This document shows positions 44,418 to 53,326 of a stretch of DNA of 64,000 nt, piece by piece (position 1 is the stretch's first letter; each line of letters begins with the position of its first letter). Made by a program: the position numbers and the translations under genes. The DNA is from Flavobacteriales bacterium (GTDB taxonomy: Bacteria; Bacteroidota; Bacteroidia; Flavobacteriales_F; PHOS-HE28), in assembly GCA_019638085.1 (NCBI GenBank), contig JAHBUL010000006.1:62001-126000 (forward strand), written 5' to 3'. The notes under the pieces were generated by a model. It was not told the origin of the DNA and did not search any database. It worked only from the letters and a program-made list of their open reading frames with translations.

Positions 44418-45551
44418 ATGTCCGAACCGCGCATTGCATTCGCCACGCCGAGCACGAGCCAATGGAGCGAAACGTTCGTCACCGCCCAATTGAAAGGTTT
44501 AAAGCATGTTGTACTCGTACTTACCGATGGCTTTTTGCCGAGCCGAACAGGCGCAGGTCGCCCGATACTGGAGAACACTTGGGATGACCGCTTCCGCAAT
44601 CGGTACGGGCGGTGGGTCCGGGGCATGGGTGATACCGCCATGCTGCGAGACCGGATCAGTACGCTCCTGAAAAAGAGCAAGGCCCAGGTGGTGTTCGCGG
44701 AATATGGGCCTACGGGTTCGGAGATCCTGGGTTCCGTAAAGGCGACCGGTCTTCCCTTGGTGGTGCATTTCCACGGGAATGATGCCCACCGGTCCAAAAC
44801 CTTAAGGAGGTACAAAAACTACGACGAGTTATTGGCCTACGGTTCGGCCTTCATCGTTGTCAGCCGTGTAATGGAGCGCCAATTGCACGCCTTAGGCGCA
44901 CCAGTGGATCGGGTGCATTACATCTGCTCCGGTATCGATGTCATCAAATTTGCACAGGGTATGCCAGCCTCCAACCCACCGCGATTGATCTTCGTGGGGC
45001 GCTTCACCGATAAGAAGGCCCCAATGCTCACTCTGTTGGCTTTCCATCGCGCGTGGCTCCAATATCCCGAGGCAAGACTGACGATGGTCGGAACCGGTGA
45101 GCTGTGGGAAAGCGTGCTCCAGGTGAGTAGTGCATTGGGGATGGAAAAGGTGGTGGAACTTCCAGGTGTTTTGCCCCCGGAGGAAGTTGCCTCAGCCATG
45201 CGGTCCGCGCGAGCCTATGTGCAGCACAGCGTCACCACCATTGGGAATGACATGGAAGGCACACCAGTAGCCGTGCTGGAAGCGATGGCCTCCGGCCTGC
45301 CGATTATCGCCACACGGCATGCCGGTATTGCTGATGTAGTTACACATAGGGAGAACGGCCTGCTCTGTGACGAATTCGACATTGCGAGCATGGCCGTGAA
45401 CATGCTCGCCGTATTGAATGATGCGGAAGGAGCTGGCCGGATGGGTGCGGCCGGGCGCGCTTATGTTGAGGATCACCTTCGCGTGGAAGATCAAGTGGCT
45501 GCGTTACAGCTCGTGCTGGGTCAAGTGGTCCAACAGCATCGGAGGGCATAG
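44418..45551 (+). CDS. Glycosyltransferase family 4
   Basis: GT-B enzyme of 377 residues. N-terminal domain: RIAFATPSTSQWSETFVTAQ and VVFAEYGPTGSEILG, then HFHGNDAHRS. Donor domain: PPRLIFVGRFTDKKAPMLTLLAFH, ARLTMVGTGELW, PGVLPPEEVASAMRSARAYVQHS, and GTPVAVLEAMASGLPIIATRHAGIADVV with the E-x7-E motif. The fold matches colanic-acid WcaL/AmsK-like and other capsule GT4 enzymes. Immediately downstream begins the 21-bp satellite array (45575). Confidence 0.9.
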   Translation: MSEPRIAFATPSTSQWSETFVTAQLKGLKHVVLVLTDGFLPSRTGAGRPILENTWDDRFRNRYGRWVRGMGDTAMLRDRISTLLKKSKAQVVFAEYGPTGSEILGSVKATGLPLVVHFHGNDAHRSKTLRRYKNYDELLAYGSAFIVVSRVMERQLHALGAPVDRVHYICSGIDVIKFAQGMPASNPPRLIFVGRFTDKKAPMLTLLAFHRAWLQYPEARLTMVGTGELWESVLQVSSALGMEKVVELPGVLPPEEVASAMRSARAYVQHSVTTIGNDMEGTPVAVLEAMASGLPIIATRHAGIADVVTHRENGLLCDEFDIASMAVNMLAVLNDAEGAGRMGAAGRAYVEDHLRVEDQVAALQLVLGQVVQQHRRA

Positions 45552-45574
45552 ACCCGACCCGAATACCCTTGCAC

Positions 45575-46183
45575 GCCAATTGAACTCAACTGAGAGCCGT
45601 GCGTACTCAAACGAGGACGTGTTCAGTTCAAGGGAGCGCGGAGCCAGCTCAAATGAGTGCGGACTGAACTCAAGCGAGTGCGGAGCCAACTAAATTGAGT
45701 ACGGACTGAACTCAAGCGAGCGCGGAGCCAACTCAAATGAGTACGGACTGAACTCAAGCGAGTGCGGAGCCAACTCAATTGAGTACGGACTGAACTCAAG
45801 CGAGTGCGGAGCCAACTCAATTGAGTACGGACTGAACTCAAGCGAGTGCGGAGCCAACTCAAATGAGTACGGGCCGAACTCAAGCGAGTGCGGAGCCAAC
45901 TCAAATGAGTACGGGCTGAACTCAAGCGAGCGCGGAGCCATCTCAAATGAGTACGGGCTGAACTCAAACAAGCGCGAAGCCGACCCAAACGAGTATAGTC
46001 TGAACTCAAGCGAGCGAGGAGCCAACTCAACTGAGTACAGGCTGAACTCTATTGAGCGCTGAGCCAACTCAAACGAGCACGGACTGAACTCAAGCGAGTG
46101 TGGAGCCCACTCAGTCGAGTCAGGCTTGAATTCAACCCAGCGCGGCACAAACTCAACTGAACCGGGTTTGCGCTCAATTGAAA
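45575..46183. repeat. 21-bp satellite array of ACTC-N4-GAGT palindromes
   Basis: About 29 consecutive units of exactly 21 bases without indels. Each unit is a 9-base linker plus a 12-base block ACTC-N4-GAGT. Two unit types alternate in the core: type A with linker ending GAGCCA and centres AATT or AAAT (ACTCAATTGAGT is a perfect 12-base palindrome), type B with linker ending ACTGA or GGCTGA and centre AAGC. This makes a 42-base higher-order repeat. Units at both ends are more diverged than the core. Because 21 is a multiple of three, several frames on both strands stay open, but none shows coding support (see rejected list). 21 bp is two turns of B-DNA, so all palindromes face the same side of the helix. 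Confidence 0.9.
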
Positions 46184-46297
46184 GAACGCTGGATCCAGGT
46201 GAAAAGGGCTCGATCTGGCACCCACTGTCACCTTTTCCAAGGAAATACGAATAAGGGCATGTTCCGGAACGAACCGGTACATAAAACTTGACTGATC

Positions 46298-46927
46298 ATG
46301 AAAAGGAAGGACAAGGCCAAAATGGGCCTGAGCGGCATCACACCAACGGACCTAGTAGAAAAGGGTCGGCTCCATGTGGAGAGCTGCCATGGCAATCCGG
46401 ACGTTCCCTTGCCACCGGACTTTCTTGCCACACTGGCTGCGGCCTGCGATGCCTTGGAGCTGGCCAATTTCACCATGCGCGAGAACGGTGGGAAACGCGA
46501 TAGGCTGATACGTGACGCCCGGGTATGGGAAGTAAAGAACCTGATCCGCAACCTCGCAGGCTACGTAAACGCCAATTGCCAGGCGGATGGTGAAAAGATC
46601 TTGCGCGCCGGCTTCGATCTGCACAAGACACCCCTGCCAGTTGGAATTTTGGAAGGCCCCCAGAACGTGCAGGCCAAACGCGGAAAGCTGCCAGGTGAAG
46701 TGAGACTGAACTGGAAAGGAAAAAGGGGAAAGCTCTATTATGAACTGGAGATCAACGCCGGTGATACGAAGGTTCCGGAGGATTGGAAACCACTAACGTG
46801 GACGGGCAGGAACTACTACACCGTTACCGGCCTGGAGACCGATAGACCCTATTACTTCCGCGTGAGGGCTGTTGGTACCGCTGGCCAAGGGATGCTGAGC
46901 GATGTGGCCATGTGCAAGGCGGCTTGA
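46298..46927 (+). CDS. Fibronectin type III domain protein
   Basis: 209-residue protein without a signal peptide (MKRKDKAKMGLSGITPTDLV). Residues ~1-105 are helical and charged (FLATLAAACDALELANFTMREN, then VKNLIRNLAGYVNANCQADGEKILRAG). Residues ~112-209 form a fibronectin type III domain: GPQNVQAKRGKLPGEVRLNW, YYELEINAGDT, WKPLTWTGRNYYTVTGLETDRPYYFRVRAVG, with the W, L and Y core positions of the fold. Similar helical-plus-Fn3 proteins are common hypotheticals in Bacteroidetes; function unknown. It follows the 21-bp array by 114 bases; a role in reading the array is conceivable but not shown. Confidence 0.78.
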   Translation: MKRKDKAKMGLSGITPTDLVEKGRLHVESCHGNPDVPLPPDFLATLAAACDALELANFTMRENGGKRDRLIRDARVWEVKNLIRNLAGYVNANCQADGEKILRAGFDLHKTPLPVGILEGPQNVQAKRGKLPGEVRLNWKGKRGKLYYELEINAGDTKVPEDWKPLTWTGRNYYTVTGLETDRPYYFRVRAVGTAGQGMLSDVAMCKAA

Positions 46928-46994
46928 GGACCGTATCCAAAAACCAGAGTAACGGCCCATACGGAACCGCCTGCCTGCTTTTGCTGGTAGCCGT

Positions 46995-47996
46995 TCAATC
47001 CTTTCGTTGACCGAAGATCTTCCAGCCGAGCTTGTTCAGCTTGTCCCCCAGCCAGGTCTCGCGTTTGGCCACCAGGTCGAGAGCGCCCATGCGCAATTCA
47101 TGGCGTGGCCATAATTTGGGTTGTACAGCCAACCTGCCCAGCACCGCGAGCTTCTCGCGCAGGTCCACGGCACAAGTGGCCCGGGCCGTGAGCCACTTTT
47201 CCTCGAAGCGCAATCGAGCGACGCGGTCCACTGGCACCCGTGCCGCCCATGAGCGGAGGCTGGCGAACAAGCGTATTGTATGCTCATCCACCACTTGGGT
47301 TGTGGTGATCCGGTTCTCGGCATGTACCCCCCTCTGCGCCACGGGTTCCGCGATGCTACCGGGATAGAGGCGCAAATAGAAGGCCAGCCGGATCAGAAAG
47401 TCGGTATCCTGGTTCAACCGGAGGTTTTCATTGAACCATTGGCCTGAGCTGAGCAGGCTCTCCCGTTTTACGGTGAATGCATCCAGATGAATATGCCCTA
47501 GCGCTCCCAATACCCCGCTCAGCCCGTGGAATAATTCTTCGGGCGGTAATGCGCGATCCATGGTTGTCAATTCCCGCAAGCGCCTGTTCTCAAATTTCAG
47601 CCGCCCCTCTTCATCATGGAAATGCACATCGATCGCGCCGTACACACCGTCGGCGTCAGGATGTTCTGCAAAGATCCGGTGCTCTTCCCGGAAGCGGTTG
47701 GGCAGGTAGCGATCATCGGCATCCAGAAAGGCGATATACTCCTGGCTGGCCTTGGCGATCCCGAGGTTCCGGGATGCCCCAGCACCCTTATTGGCTCCGC
47801 CCGGGTGGCGGAAGAGCTGCACCCGTGGCTCTTTCGCGGCCAAGGCCTCACAGATCTGCAAACTGTTGTCCGGGCCGCCATCCTCCACCAGCAGCACTTC
47901 CGCTACCTCTTCAAACTGCAGGGCGGAAGCCACCGCAGCCTCCAGGAAGCGGGCGGCATTGTAAACGGGAGTAACGACGGATATCTTTAAGGACAT
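46995..47996 (-). CDS. Glycosyltransferase family 2
   Basis: ATG at 47996: KISVVTPVYNAARFLEAAVA, EVLLVEDGGPDNSLQIC, GASRNLGIAKASQEYIAFLDADDRYLPNRF (DxD site DADDR), then DVHFHDEEGRL and RLNQDTDFLIRLAFYL. About 333 residues. It converges with the Fn3 gene, 67 bases apart, and is transcribed away from the DCC-family gene upstream. An ATG at 48065 would add 23 residues with cysteines that do not belong to the family. Confidence 0.88.
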   Translation of the reverse strand: MSLKISVVTPVYNAARFLEAAVASALQFEEVAEVLLVEDGGPDNSLQICEALAAKEPRVQLFRHPGGANKGAGASRNLGIAKASQEYIAFLDADDRYLPNRFREEHRIFAEHPDADGVYGAIDVHFHDEEGRLKFENRRLRELTTMDRALPPEELFHGLSGVLGALGHIHLDAFTVKRESLLSSGQWFNENLRLNQDTDFLIRLAFYLRLYPGSIAEPVAQRGVHAENRITTTQVVDEHTIRLFASLRSWAARVPVDRVARLRFEEKWLTARATCAVDLREKLAVLGRLAVQPKLWPRHELRMGALDLVAKRETWLGDKLNKLGWKIFGQRKD

Positions 47997-48083
47997 GCTA
48001 CAAGAGGAAGGTGCGCAAGATATCCGCATTCCTGGGCACACAAAAGGGAATGTACCTACCGGCAATCCGTGATAAAGAAGCGC

Positions 48084-48590
48084 TTAAACCCGAACCGCAC
48101 TCACAGCGCTTGTGGGCGATACCTCCAGCCCATCGAGGAACTTCGCACGCAGCTCCGGTGTGGGTAGCATGCAGCTCTCCCGTTGCCCGAACCAACGGTA
48201 GCGGTTCCTTGCCACCCAGTTATACACCATGTCCCGCAGGAACCGTGGTACTAACATGAACACGAATGCCAAGGCCCACGCACCACCGAGGTCCTTGAAA
48301 ATATGCAGGGCTGCGGATGAGCGTACCAAAAGCCGATCCCCCTTCAGGTATAGCACGGTGGACAGGTCTGCAGGGTCCAGTTCCCTTCCGCCCAATAACT
48401 GCTTCGCGGCATCGGATTGCAACGCGCCGAACCGGAAGCGATCGGCCCGGTCGTGTTTAATGACGAATTGCACGAAACCGTTGCACAGGTTGCACACACC
48501 ATCGAACAGGATCGTCTGTTGGTGGTCCCCAGTCGCCGGTCGGGTTACCTGCGTCCGTGCAGTTCGCGTGTATCTGTGGTCCTTGGGCAT
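48084..48590 (-). CDS. DCC1-like thiol-disulfide oxidoreductase family (DUF393)
   Basis: Small redox-type protein. The family motif TILFDGVCNLCNGFVQFVI with C-x-L-C is near residue 27, followed by RADRFRFGALQSDAAKQLL, DLSTVLYLKGDRLLVRSSAALHIF and RFLRDMVYNWVARNRYRWFGQR, all standard DUF393 blocks. ATG at 48590 (MPKDHRYTR); longer starts add unrelated sequence. About 168 residues, normal. Transcribed away from the GT2 run that begins at 48940. Physiological role of the family is not defined. Confidence 0.88.
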   Translation of the reverse strand: MPKDHRYTRTARTQVTRPATGDHQQTILFDGVCNLCNGFVQFVIKHDRADRFRFGALQSDAAKQLLGGRELDPADLSTVLYLKGDRLLVRSSAALHIFKDLGGAWALAFVFMLVPRFLRDMVYNWVARNRYRWFGQRESCMLPTPELRAKFLDGLEVSPTSAVSAVRV

Positions 48591-48691
48591 TTTCTCAGGT
48601 CTGGATCCCGGTGTGCAAAGGTACCGGCCATGGCTAACGATCCCGGCAGCGCTATAACTCCTTCCGCCCATGACCGCCATGCTTCGCAAAC

Positions 48692-48943
48692 ATGAAGCTT
48701 CGGTTCGCTGATGTCGTATCCCTACGGGCCGCTACATTGGCAGCCATGTCCCCCGCTGCGCTAACATTGCTGGCATACCTGCACACCACCGCCCCCACCC
48801 CTGCCCGGGTGCGAGGTCTGGGGGCCGGTCGGTCCCACCTCGGCTTGATGCCTGATGGAAAGCTGGCAAAACTCTACTGCTTGTTCCGGAGCGTTGTGCG
48901 TTCCTCCCCAGCAGCCACCCCACTTGGAAGCGATCCCCGATGA
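48692..48943 (+). pseudogene. Decayed C-terminal fragment of a GT2 gene (candidate)
   Basis: Translated in one frame the stretch includes LLAYLHTTAPTPARVRGLGAG and later GKLAKLYCLFRSVVRSS. These resemble, in the same order, LHTVAPTAARVKALDAW and TGKLYYLFNRLRRSR of the C-terminus of the GT2 at 50015. The part between them is shorter, and no GT-A domain precedes it. It lies immediately before the triplet of related GT2 genes, so an old fourth copy that lost most of its sequence is the simplest reading. The start ATG at 48692 is not family-like, and it overlaps the next gene's start by four bases. A chance resemblance cannot be ruled out by eye. Confidence 0.4.
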
Positions 48944-49950
48944 AAGTGAGCGTGGCCCTCCCCGTTTTCAACAAGGCTCCCTACTTGAAGGAGGCATTGG
49001 ACAGCATCTTGGCGCAGACCTTCCGTGATTTCGAGATCATCGCGGTGGATGACAAGAGCACGGACGAGAGCCTGGCGATCCTACGTGGCATCGATGATCC
49101 CCGCCTGAAGGTGGTGGCCTTGGACCGCAACTTGGGCCATCCGGGCGCTACCCAAGTGGCCATTGAGCAGGGTACGGGCGAGTACATCATCCGTTCCGAT
49201 GCGGACGACCTGTGCCACCCCGAGCGCTTCGCCAAGCAGGTGGCGTACATGGATGCCCATCCGGAAGTAGGGATCAGTGGCAGCGGACTGCAACTGTTCG
49301 GTACACGTTCTGATGTGTGGCGGTATCCCTCGGATAATGCAACCTGCCAAGCGCGGCTGTTCTTCAGCCCGCCCGTGGCGGATGGCGCCTCGATCATCCG
49401 CCGCTCGGTGCTGGAGACCCATCAACTGGGCTTCAAACCGCATTGGCCGCGGGTGGGGGCCGATTGGCTACTGATGCTCGACCTGGCGGCGGTCACCCGA
49501 TTCGGGAACCTCGATGAAGTGCTCCTCTCCTACCGGCGTGGCCCGCAGAACATCAGCGCCCGCTCCCAAGGGATGGAGGGCCGCAGGGAAGCCACCCGCA
49601 TGGGGCTGCAAGCGCTTGGGCTGGAAGGCACCGAGGAGCAAGTAAGGCATCATCTGGCCTGCTCGATGTACCTGCCGGACAAAACCCCGGCCTTGGTCCG
49701 GGCGGTGTTCGCTTGGCTGCAGCGCCTGGAACAACTGAACCGATCGATGGGCCGGAGCCCCGATCCCATCTTCCGCCAAGAGACCGAACGGATCTGGAAG
49801 CGGCTCTTCTACTTTTTGGATCAGGCAGACCGGAAAACCCTCTGGACGTACATCCGCTTGAATGGTGGACTTTCCCCGGATCGCCTGCTGTACCTGCTGA
49901 AAGTGCGCCTAGCCCCTTACCGCAACGGCCGTCGCAACGAAGCCAAGTAG
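48940..49950 (+). CDS. Glycosyltransferase family 2, tandem copy 1
   Basis: GT-A enzyme of 336 residues: SVALPVFNKAPYLKEALDSI, EIIAVDDKSTDESLAILRGI, HPGATQVAIEQGTGEYIIR, SDADDLCHPERFAKQVAYMD (DxD site) and GISGSGLQLFG. The C-terminal ~80 residues end in DRLLYLLKVRLAPYRNGRR. Very similar in order and motifs to the genes at 50015 and 51073, so a tandem family. Head of the plus-strand run to 55731. Confidence 0.88.
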   Translation: MKVSVALPVFNKAPYLKEALDSILAQTFRDFEIIAVDDKSTDESLAILRGIDDPRLKVVALDRNLGHPGATQVAIEQGTGEYIIRSDADDLCHPERFAKQVAYMDAHPEVGISGSGLQLFGTRSDVWRYPSDNATCQARLFFSPPVADGASIIRRSVLETHQLGFKPHWPRVGADWLLMLDLAAVTRFGNLDEVLLSYRRGPQNISARSQGMEGRREATRMGLQALGLEGTEEQVRHHLACSMYLPDKTPALVRAVFAWLQRLEQLNRSMGRSPDPIFRQETERIWKRLFYFLDQADRKTLWTYIRLNGGLSPDRLLYLLKVRLAPYRNGRRNEAK

Positions 49951-50014
49951 CGCCGCCCCGGCAAAAGCCGGTCAATTCGATGTCCTGTACATGAGGTGGC
50001 CTATTTTCGCGGCC

Positions 50015-51055
50015 ATGCCTGCCGCTCCCGTGAAAGTGACCGTATTGACCACCTTGTACAACAAGGGGGCCTATGTGGAGGAAGCAGTACGCAGTGTGCT
50101 TGCTAACACCTTCACGGATTTCGAACTTTTGGTGGTGGACGATGCGAGCAGCGATGGTGGCCTGGAGACGGTGAAGGCGATCGGCGATCCACGCATCCGG
50201 ATCCTGGAAAGCACGGTGAACACGGGACGTGCTTCCGCAGCGAACCGGGGCTACGATGCCGCCCGCGGCGAATATGTAGCGGTGTTGGATGCGGACGACC
50301 TGATGATGCCGGAGCGCTTGGCCAAGCAGGTGGCCTTTATGGATGCACATCCGGAAGTATGCGTATCAGGAACTTGGTTGAAGGCGTTCGGTGATATGAA
50401 CACCGTGATCGAGAAACCGGCCACGGACGCGGAGATCCGCAGCCAGATGCTGTTGGGGCTTACCTTAAGCTATCCTTCCTGTATGATCCGGCGCTCCGTG
50501 GTGCAAGCCCATCAGGTGCGTTGCGACCCCGATTGGCTCATACCGGGCATGGACCATCTGTTCCTGGTGAAGCTCGGACTTTATGGGAAGTATGCCAGCC
50601 TCCAGGAACCACTCACGCTATATCGCGTAGGTGCGCAGAACATGGACCATGGCCGCGACCGGGTGAGCGATCGCCGCTTGCTGGTGTTGGAGACGTTCCG
50701 TCTGTTGGAGATCCCGGCCGGCCAGGAGGAAGCGGACCTCCACTTGATGCTCAAGAATTTGCATACGGTAGCCCCCACGGCAGCACGGGTGAAGGCGTTG
50801 GATGCCTGGCTCGGAAGGCTGAAGGCGGATAATCGCAAAACGCTGCGCTTTCCGGTGGAGGCATTCGAAAAAGAACTGGACATGCTCTGGTCCAGGTCCT
50901 TCTATTTCCTGGCGGACCGGAACCTCAAGGCAGGATGGGAACACCTGCGACTTTCGAAGGGCTTCGACACCGGCAAGCTCTATTATTTGTTCAACCGCCT
51001 CCGGCGGTCCCGGACCACAAAAGGGGCTGCACGCAAGAACCCCTCGATAGTTTGA
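50015..51055 (+). CDS. Glycosyltransferase family 2, tandem copy 2
   Basis: ATG at 50015 (MPAAPVKVTVLTTLYNKGAY). EAVRSVLANTFTDFELLVVDDASSDGGL, GYDAARGEYVAVLDADDLMMPERLAKQVAF, MDAHPEVCVSGTWLKAFG. Compared with copies 1 and 3 the DKSTDESL element is replaced by DASSDGGL and the HPGA loop by ASAANRGY, so this is the most diverged member. About 346 residues with a C-terminal part that ends TGKLYYLFNRLRRSR. 64 bases after copy 1. Confidence 0.87.
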   Translation: MPAAPVKVTVLTTLYNKGAYVEEAVRSVLANTFTDFELLVVDDASSDGGLETVKAIGDPRIRILESTVNTGRASAANRGYDAARGEYVAVLDADDLMMPERLAKQVAFMDAHPEVCVSGTWLKAFGDMNTVIEKPATDAEIRSQMLLGLTLSYPSCMIRRSVVQAHQVRCDPDWLIPGMDHLFLVKLGLYGKYASLQEPLTLYRVGAQNMDHGRDRVSDRRLLVLETFRLLEIPAGQEEADLHLMLKNLHTVAPTAARVKALDAWLGRLKADNRKTLRFPVEAFEKELDMLWSRSFYFLADRNLKAGWEHLRLSKGFDTGKLYYLFNRLRRSRTTKGAARKNPSIV

Positions 51056-51072
51056 CAGCACAACGACCCAGG

Positions 51073-52068
51073 ATGAAGGTGAGCGTAGCGTTAACCGTGT
51101 ACAACAAGGCCCCCTTTTTGAATGAGGTCCTTGAGAGCATCTTCGCCCAAAGCCTCGGCGATTACGAGATCGTTGCGGTGGACGACAAGAGCACGGATGA
51201 GAGCCTTCAAGTACTCCGTAGCATCCGGGACCCCCGGCTCCGGATCATTGCATTGCCGGAGAACCTGGGCCATCCCGGCGCCACACAGACCGCCTTCGAG
51301 CAGAGCCGGGGCGAGTACATCATCCGCTGCGACGCCGACGACCGGAGCCGCCCGGACCGGTTCGCCAAACAAGTGGCTTTCATGGATGCTCATCCGGAGA
51401 TCGGCATGAGCGGTGGTGCTTTGCAATTGTTCGGGGATAGTGAAGACGTATGGAGTTCCCCACTGGACAATGATGCCTGCCAAGCCCAGGCCCTGTTCAG
51501 GAACCCGGTCCCGGATTGCGCGTCGATCATCCGCCGATCGATGCTGTTGGAGCATGATGTGGGGTTCAGGAGTGCTTGGCCACGGGTTTCCGCCGATTGG
51601 CTGTTCATGCTCGACGTGGCCAAGGTTTCACGGTTCGGCAACATCCCGGACATCATTCTGGACTATCGGCGCGGGGAACAGAACATCAGCGCCTTGAGCC
51701 GTTCCATGGAAGCACGCAGGAAAGTGATCCACTTGGGCCTGCAACGTTTGGGACTTGAAGGTTCACCGGAACAAGTGGAGGCGCACCTTACCACCATCGG
51801 TACGATCCAAGCGAAAACACCGGAGCAGGTGCGTGCCGTTCACGCCTGGCTGGAGACCTTGGAGCGGGTCAACATGACACTGGGTCGCAGTTCAGCGGAA
51901 GCATTCCGGAAGATGAAAGCGGTATTCTGGCGCCGCCTGTTCTTTACCGTGGAGGCCGCGGACCGGAAGGCGCTGTGGGCGTACATTAAACTGAGCGGAG
52001 GTCTACCTCGCGATCTGGCCCAATACCTTTTGAAAGTGCGGACCTCCTCCCTCCTCGGCCGCCAATGA
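51073..52068 (+). CDS. Glycosyltransferase family 2, tandem copy 3
   Basis: ATG at 51073: SVALTVYNKAPFLNEVLESI, EIVAVDDKSTDESLQVLRSI, HPGATQTAFEQSRGEYIIR, CDADDRSRPDRFAKQVAFMD, GMSGGALQLFGDSEDVW. Closest to copy 1 (DDKSTDESL, HPGATQ, LQLFG shared). About 331 residues ending RDLAQYLLKVRTSSLLGRQ. 17 bases after copy 2. Three related GT2 enzymes in a row often add successive sugars of one repeat unit, an inference only. Confidence 0.88.
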   Translation: MKVSVALTVYNKAPFLNEVLESIFAQSLGDYEIVAVDDKSTDESLQVLRSIRDPRLRIIALPENLGHPGATQTAFEQSRGEYIIRCDADDRSRPDRFAKQVAFMDAHPEIGMSGGALQLFGDSEDVWSSPLDNDACQAQALFRNPVPDCASIIRRSMLLEHDVGFRSAWPRVSADWLFMLDVAKVSRFGNIPDIILDYRRGEQNISALSRSMEARRKVIHLGLQRLGLEGSPEQVEAHLTTIGTIQAKTPEQVRAVHAWLETLERVNMTLGRSSAEAFRKMKAVFWRRLFFTVEAADRKALWAYIKLSGGLPRDLAQYLLKVRTSSLLGRQ

Positions 52069-52090
52069 TCATGCCGATCAAACATCCTTA

Positions 52091-53317
52091 ATGGGTAAGC
52101 AGGAACTCTGGCTCTTCACCATGCGCTTCCCCTTCGGGCACGGCGAGGCTTTTCTGGAGAATGAGCTGCCGATCCTTGCGCAGGGTTTTAAGCGGGTGCG
52201 CTTGTTCCCGTTGTTGAGCACTGGTGAGGTACGGCCTTTACCCGCCGGCGTGGAGGTGGAGCGCCTGTTCACCCACGAGGAAGCCTACCGCCCGATCGCG
52301 CTGTGGCGGATGCTCTTGGACCTGCCCCGGGTACTTCGGCTGTGGAACCAGGCCAAGGCCAGTGCCCCTTCACCGGCCATATTCAAAAAGCACAAGGGCG
52401 AATTCCGGAGCCAGCTGAGGCAGGCACTGGAGCGGGAACGGCTGCTGCGCCAGCGCATGGCCAAACAATACGATCCGGACACCGTGCGCCTCTACTCCTA
52501 CTGGACCAGCGATTGGGCCACCGTACTGGGGCTTTGGAAACTACGCGATGGCCGGGTACGCTTCGTGAGCCGCATGATGGGTTTCGACATGTTCGCGCAT
52601 CGCGCACCGGATGGTTGGCAACGCTTCCAAACCTTCCATGTGGAACAGGTGGAGCATGTGTACACCATCGCCAAGGCCGGGCTCCAGCACATGCAGGAGC
52701 GCTTTCGCGAAGCAGCGGACAAATTCAGCATCTCGTATTTGGCCACCACGGATAACGGCCTTGGCCCTTGGTCGCCCGCGGACGAACTGCGGGTAGTATC
52801 CTGCTCCAATTTCGTGGAACTGAAGCGGGTGCCGCTGATCGCTGAGGCCCTGCGCCAGGTGGAGGGTCCGGTGCGCTGGACCCATTTTGGCGAGGGTCCT
52901 GAACGGAGCCGTGTGGAGGATGTGGTGAGGACCCTCCCCCCCAACATCCGCGTGGAACTGATGGGCAGCCGACCGAACGCGGAGGTGCTCGCGTGGTACA
53001 AGGCCAATCCGGTGGACGTATTCGTGCATGCCAGCTATACCGAGGGTGGCGCACCCGTGGCCCTGCAGGAAGCGGCCAGCTTCGGGATCCCGTTGGTGGC
53101 GGCGGATGCCGGCGGGGTATGCGAGGTGGTCACCGCCCAAAGTGGTGTATTGTTGCCCAATGCCCTTACGGCGGACAAGCTCGGGGCCATACTGAACAAC
53201 TTCAAGAACTCCGCCTGGTACACGCCTGAGGCCCGCGAACGCGTGCGCGCTTTCTGGGGCTCGCAGTTCAATGCACGCGAGGTATACGGCCGCATGCTCC
53301 AGGCACTACTGAAGTAG
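52091..53317 (+). CDS. Glycosyltransferase family 4
   Basis: GT-B enzyme of 408 residues: LWLFTMRFPFGHGEAFLENEL at the start, LYSYWTSDWATVLG, RFVSRMMGFDMFAHRAP, ELRVVSCSNFVELKRVPLIAEAL, and FVHASYTEGGAPVALQEAASFGIPLVAADAGG, where ALQEAASFGIPLVA is the donor-binding E-x7-E region. The GHGEAFLENEL start is the form seen in WcaC/AmsD-type colanic-acid enzymes. Ten bases precede the MBOAT gene. Sugar not determined. Confidence 0.88.
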   Translation: MGKQELWLFTMRFPFGHGEAFLENELPILAQGFKRVRLFPLLSTGEVRPLPAGVEVERLFTHEEAYRPIALWRMLLDLPRVLRLWNQAKASAPSPAIFKKHKGEFRSQLRQALERERLLRQRMAKQYDPDTVRLYSYWTSDWATVLGLWKLRDGRVRFVSRMMGFDMFAHRAPDGWQRFQTFHVEQVEHVYTIAKAGLQHMQERFREAADKFSISYLATTDNGLGPWSPADELRVVSCSNFVELKRVPLIAEALRQVEGPVRWTHFGEGPERSRVEDVVRTLPPNIRVELMGSRPNAEVLAWYKANPVDVFVHASYTEGGAPVALQEAASFGIPLVAADAGGVCEVVTAQSGVLLPNALTADKLGAILNNFKNSAWYTPEARERVRAFWGSQFNAREVYGRMLQALLK

Positions 53318-53326
53318 GGATCGACG

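Noticed and set aside
45623..46148. Long repetitive open frames on both strands inside the 21-bp array (such as a 152-residue frame at 45690-46148 and a 135-residue frame at 45623-46030, both minus)
   Set aside because: Period 21 keeps frames open on both strands by chance; substitutions at the centre are non-synonymous in the visible frames, no ribosome site, no signal peptide, no known family.
45575..46183. CRISPR array
   Set aside because: No unique spacers; both linker and palindrome are repeated, and no cas genes are nearby.
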